From CAZAMP01 sp964486455 (GTDB lineage: Bacteria; Eisenbacteria; RBG-16-71-46; CAZAMP01), in the NCBI GenBank assembly GCA_964486455.1, contig CAZAMP010000005.1, forward strand, positions 74,238 through 138,237: a stretch of 64,000 nucleotides of DNA. Direction: 5' to 3'. Below are positions 60,823 through 64,000 of the stretch, piece by piece. The notes below the pieces were generated by a model that saw only the letters and a list, made by a program, of their open reading frames with translations, did not search any database and was not told the DNA's origin. Position 1 is the stretch's first letter. Each line of letters starts with the position of its first letter. Both the position numbers and the translations under genes were made by a program.

Positions 60823-62067
60823 ATGGCGAATTCAACAGAGTCCGGTCCTCGAGGCCGAGAGTCGTCGGCGCCGCTCCGCGAAGAGCTGGAGGCGGCGCTC
60901 GACGTTCTCAGGGAGGTCGCTGGCGGTCTGCCTGCGCGCTCAGTCTTCGTGACGGGGAGCGCGGCCACCGGTGAGTGGGCGGGGCTAAGGCTCGAGGATG
61001 GGTGGCATTTCCTGAGTGATGTCGACGTCGGGGTCGTCTGGGAGCCGAGATCGCTCGATGCCGAGAATCGCGTGCGTGAGAAGGTCGTCGCGGCGCTCCG
61101 AAAGCGCTCGGAAGAGAGAGACTGGGCCCATCCTCCCACGATGAACATCGGTTTCTTCACCGTCTCAGAGCTGTCGGCGCAAGCGCCCAAACCCGGGACG
61201 CTGGAGATGATCAATCGGGCGACCGTCGTGGTCGGCGACCGCTCCATCCGCGAGCACTTTCCGCCGCTGACCGTCGACGATCTGACGTGGGAAGAAGCCG
61301 TCCGACTGCTCGGCAATCGTGTGCTGGAGCTGCTCAAGTACACACCCTCCGATCCCATTCGTCCAGCCGACTACTATCGCCTGGGCAAGATGTTCTGTGA
61401 TCTCGCAACCGCGTTGCTCATTCCCGAGGGGGGGTACGTGGCGGGGTACACGCAGCGCGCCGCGCGGTTGCCGGCGATGCTGAACGAGCGCCCCCTTTCC
61501 CCCAAGCTCAGACGGCTCCGGGGACGGCTCATCGAAAGCGTGGAGTTCTGGACACGGTTCAGAACGGCGCCTGACATGGAGCTCCTGGAGGATCGCTACG
61601 GACAGGATCCGCTGGGAGAACACGCCCCCGCGCTGATCAATGGTATCTGGTGCGAGGCGCGATCCCTCATGGAAGCGTGCCTCGAGGCGTTGCTGCCGCA
61701 TCGTTTGATGGACGAAAAGGGGCGCCCGTCGCCGGAGTGCCTGTCACGAACCAGCGGTTGGGGCAGTTTTCGGCAGCGCATTCGTGAGTGGCGGTGGCTC
61801 GCCCGCTACGGCGATCAATCGGCCTGGGAGATCTGGCGACGCGGATTCCGCGTGGCATTCAGGCTCTCACCGGTGGAGATTACCTACCTGATCGGCTTCA
61901 TCCTTTACGTGCGAAGCGTGGACGGCCCGCCGCCATGCTATCTGGACGAAGACCTCGTAAAGTCGCTGAGCCGCTGGTACCCGCTTCCCAATGGCGATTG
62001 GTCGAGCGGCGAGGAAGTGCGCGAGGGGCTGATCCGCCTGTGGCACTTCTGGTTGCCTAGAATCTAG
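60823..62067 (+). CDS. Nucleotidyltransferase-fold protein of unknown function
   Basis: A 414-residue protein. Residues 41-72 hold a DNA-polymerase-beta-like motif: GSAATGEWAG (GS at 45-46) and DVDVGVVW (Asp66, Asp68), a possible metal-binding pair. The rest is helical, Arg-rich and unrecognised, with no signal peptide. It sits in the exopolysaccharide operon between the kinase-like and phosphodiesterase genes, which suggests transfer of a nucleotidyl or phosphate-linked group to a sugar or lipid (inference). Confidence 0.55.
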   Translation: MANSTESGPRGRESSAPLREELEAALDVLREVAGGLPARSVFVTGSAATGEWAGLRLEDGWHFLSDVDVGVVWEPRSLDAENRVREKVVAALRKRSEERDWAHPPTMNIGFFTVSELSAQAPKPGTLEMINRATVVVGDRSIREHFPPLTVDDLTWEEAVRLLGNRVLELLKYTPSDPIRPADYYRLGKMFCDLATALLIPEGGYVAGYTQRAARLPAMLNERPLSPKLRRLRGRLIESVEFWTRFRTAPDMELLEDRYGQDPLGEHAPALINGIWCEARSLMEACLEALLPHRLMDEKGRPSPECLSRTSGWGSFRQRIREWRWLARYGDQSAWEIWRRGFRVAFRLSPVEITYLIGFILYVRSVDGPPPCYLDEDLVKSLSRWYPLPNGDWSSGEEVREGLIRLWHFWLPRI

Positions 62068-62079
62068 GGCGACGCTGCC

Positions 62080-63234
62080 ATGGAGCGCACGACCGTCGCC
62101 ATCTTCGTCGACGCCCTCGGTACCGAAGTCGCCGACACCCACGGGTTTCTCTCTGATCGTGCCGGCCGGCGCGGTCCGCTCGAGACGGTCCTCGGCTACT
62201 CGAGCTCTGCCATTCCCTGTCTGCTCACGGGAACGCTTCCGCGCAACCACGGCCATTTCTCCATGTATCGTCGCGACCTCGGTGACGGCGTGTTTCGTGG
62301 CTTCCGGCCGTTCGCCTGGCTGGCGCATCGAACGAAAGGGCGGGGGCGCCTCAGGCGCTGGATCAAATCCCGGTTGGAGCGCAGCATTGACGGCTACTTC
62401 GAGCTCTACGACATTCCGCTCGATGTCCTGACGCGGTTCGATCTTTGCCAACGCCGCGATATTTTCAGCCCGGGCGGACTCGCGCCGTCGGAATCATTCA
62501 TCGACCTCCTGCAAGAGTCCGGCCTTTCCTACCGGATCTGGTCGTGGCGCGACGACGAAGAGACGTCGTTCAGAGAGCTGGTCGCGGACGTCGGAGAGGG
62601 CGCGAATCGTCTGCTGATGCTCTATACGGCCAAGCTCGACGCACTGATGCACAGCGTCGGGGTCGGTGCCGCCGAGACCAAAGCGAAGCTGGATGAATAC
62701 GGCGAGTGGATCGATCGGATAGAGGTCGCGGCCGCCGGGCGGGAGCTTCACCTTCTGGTCTTCAGCGATCACGGCATGACGGATGTCGAAAAGGCGCACG
62801 ATCTGCACGCGGCTCTGGATGCGACGGGCCTGGAGATGCCCAAGGACTACCTTGTCTTTACGGACAGCACGATGGCGCGCTTCTGGTTCTCGTCGGCCGA
62901 TGTCGAGCGCCGGGTTCGCGACGCGCTTCCCGGGACGGCCTGGGCCCGCTGGCTGACAGACGAGGAGTTCGTAGCGTACGGCGTCGACTTCGATGACCGG
63001 CGATACGGGGAAGCCATCTATCTCCTCGAGCCGGGCCACGTCATCGCACCTTCCTTCATGGGGACGCGCGCCTGTGCGGCGATGCACGGCTATGGTCCCG
63101 AGGACCGCACCTGCAAGGCCTGGCTCTACACATCCTTCGCGCCCGATCCCGCGCCGAACTCCATCCTCGACCTGAAGCGTCTCTTTGCCGGCGAGATCGT
63201 TTGGCTGCGCGGCGGCGGGGAGGTGGCGAGTTGA
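62080..63234 (+). CDS. Type I phosphodiesterase/alkaline-phosphatase-superfamily protein
   Basis: A 384-residue protein with the superfamily metal sites: VAIFVDALG (Asp11), nucleophile region YSSSAIPCLLTG (Ser41-43), YTAKLDALMHSVG (Asp and His) and FSDHGMTDVEKAHD, with MHGYGPEDRTCKAW near the C-terminus. Such enzymes cleave phosphodiester, pyrophosphate or phosphonate bonds, or transfer groups to cell-surface glycans. No signal peptide is evident, so it is probably cytosolic. It starts 12 bases after the nucleotidyltransferase gene and overlaps the flippase start. Confidence 0.75.
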   Translation: MERTTVAIFVDALGTEVADTHGFLSDRAGRRGPLETVLGYSSSAIPCLLTGTLPRNHGHFSMYRRDLGDGVFRGFRPFAWLAHRTKGRGRLRRWIKSRLERSIDGYFELYDIPLDVLTRFDLCQRRDIFSPGGLAPSESFIDLLQESGLSYRIWSWRDDEETSFRELVADVGEGANRLLMLYTAKLDALMHSVGVGAAETKAKLDEYGEWIDRIEVAAAGRELHLLVFSDHGMTDVEKAHDLHAALDATGLEMPKDYLVFTDSTMARFWFSSADVERRVRDALPGTAWARWLTDEEFVAYGVDFDDRRYGEAIYLLEPGHVIAPSFMGTRACAAMHGYGPEDRTCKAWLYTSFAPDPAPNSILDLKRLFAGEIVWLRGGGEVAS

Positions 63235-64000
63235 CGGCCAACTCGGGAGATGCCATCGCCCGCACAGCCCGCCAGGCCGGCGGCGCGATGGGTTACGGTG
63301 TGGCGCTGAAGGCGGTCAAGTTCGTCCTGGCCATTCTCTCTTCCGTGTTCATCGCGCGGATTCTGCAGCCGGCGGAGTACGGGATCTACGTCTGGCTCCG
63401 CATGGTTCTCGCGCTTGTCGGTGGGGTTGCGTCCGTGGGGATGGCCCAGGCCATCCTGCGTTTTCTGCCGGAGGTGAAGGTCGGAAACGACCCGAGCGCC
63501 ATGCGCCGACTGCTCTGGTGGGCCATGGGCCTGCAATTGGGAGGTTGGGCCGTCTGTGTCGGTCTGACGATCCTGCTGCGCCCGTTTCTCACGGGTCTGT
63601 TGACCGAAGCGATCTATCTCGTCGTGCTCCTGGGGCTGTACCTTCTGATCGCGGAGCTGCTCTTTCAGATCACCACTCAGATCTATCACGCGCTGATGCA
63701 GATGCGGCTCTATGCGGTCATCTCGGTCGTTTCCCACGTCGTGCTGCTTGGAGCACTCTGGATTCTGCTGCACCCGACGGAGCCGGGTGGCTTCGCGCGG
63801 GGTGACGGCACCCGGCTCGTCCTGTGGGCGGCGGCGATCTCGAATGTCACCGGCTTCTTGCTGCTTGCCGTTGCGCTACGAGGCCGCCTCGCGCTGACCC
63901 ACGACAGCGACACGCCGCGCATGGGGGCATCGCGTCTCTTTCGCTACAGCCTCCCGTTCGCCGCGATCGGCGTGCTGCAGCTCGTGGTCTGGCGGCAGTC
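63231..64000 (+). CDS. Polysaccharide flippase (Wzx/MOP family), truncated by window end
   Basis: The first 256 residues of a multi-helix membrane protein. At least six hydrophobic segments are visible, and the start GAMGYGVALKAVKFVLAILSSVFIARILQPAEYGIYVWLRMVLALVGGVASVGMAQAILRFLPE is typical of the polysaccharide_synt/MOP exporters that flip lipid-linked sugars. TTG 63231 overlaps the previous stop (TTGA). The frame is open to the last base. Confidence 0.88.
   Translation, partial: MTANSGDAIARTARQAGGAMGYGVALKAVKFVLAILSSVFIARILQPAEYGIYVWLRMVLALVGGVASVGMAQAILRFLPEVKVGNDPSAMRRLLWWAMGLQLGGWAVCVGLTILLRPFLTGLLTEAIYLVVLLGLYLLIAELLFQITTQIYHALMQMRLYAVISVVSHVVLLGALWILLHPTEPGGFARGDGTRLVLWAAAISNVTGFLLLAVALRGRLALTHDSDTPRMGASRLFRYSLPFAAIGVLQLVVWRQ

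Noticed and set aside
53825..64000. Insertion sequence or prophage near the polysaccharide locus
   Set aside because: No transposase, integrase, terminal repeats or phage genes were found, despite the ATPase duplication.

Overview
The window comes from a GC-rich, diderm (LPS-bearing) bacterium that looks like a free-living chromosome, probably metagenome-derived. Outer-membrane evidence includes separate heptose kinase and adenylyltransferase genes (rfaE1/rfaE2), the LptF/LptG permeases, a FadL-like barrel, several lipoproteins and a 2171-residue SprA homologue. SprA is typical of the FCB supergroup (Bacteroidota, Gemmatimonadota and related candidate phyla). With the GC content this suggests an FCB-type lineage such as Gemmatimonadota, Eisenbacteria or Krumholzibacteriota; no marker here settles it. 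Genes are densely packed, with many ATGA/GTGA/TTGA stop-start overlaps.

Layout. 1-1.75 kb: end of pgk, tpiA, secG, tRNA-Leu(GAG). 2-7.9 kb: a GIY-YIG nuclease with a dead exonuclease domain, ftsY, lon and radC. 7.9-8.5 kb: a low-GC non-coding stretch with short degenerate repeats. 8.5-14 kb: rfaE1-rfaE2, then a structured leader, a cyclic-2,3-diphosphoglycerate-synthase-like gene, sucCD and ndk. 14-20.3 kb: DUF177 gene, rpmF, and the fatty-acid cluster plsX-fabH-fabD-fabG-acpP-fabF. 20.3-24.6 kb: rnc, a CPA2-type antiporter, and a FadL-like barrel overlapping a CxxCH lipoprotein. 24.6-28.8 kb: an envelope-stress-like operon (TPR protein, ECF sigma, zinc anti-sigma, HtrA homologue lacking catalytic His and Asp). 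29-33.5 kb: DUF4837 lipoprotein, aroB, aroQ, accB, accC. 33.6 kb: a 65-residue histone-fold protein with its own promoter and terminator. 34-36.4 kb: lptF-lptG on the minus strand. 36.6-44.1 kb: sprA and a glutaminyl-cyclase-like M28 enzyme. 44.2-53.8 kb: rimP-nusA-infB-DUF503-rbfA-truB-ribF-rpsO-pnp. 53.9-56.2 kb: dut, a DUF3108 protein and a deoxyhypusine-synthase-like protein. 56.3-64 kb: an exopolysaccharide locus (export lipoprotein, chain-length protein, ExeA-type ATPase, a broken second ATPase copy, a BY-kinase-like protein without the Walker A lysine, a nucleotidyltransferase, a phosphodiesterase and a flippase running off the end).

The housekeeping modules are conventional. The points most worth a second look are the bacterial histone, the sigma/anti-sigma/pseudo-protease operon, the structured leader before the cDPG-synthase-like gene, the sprA/glutaminyl-cyclase pairing, the terminated leader RNA before radC, the repeat region at 8.1 kb, and the degenerate enzymes (exonuclease domain, BY-kinase, ATPase pseudogene). 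Readable sigma-A-type promoters share TTGAC(A/C/G) and a -10 that often begins TAG (TAGCCT three times).
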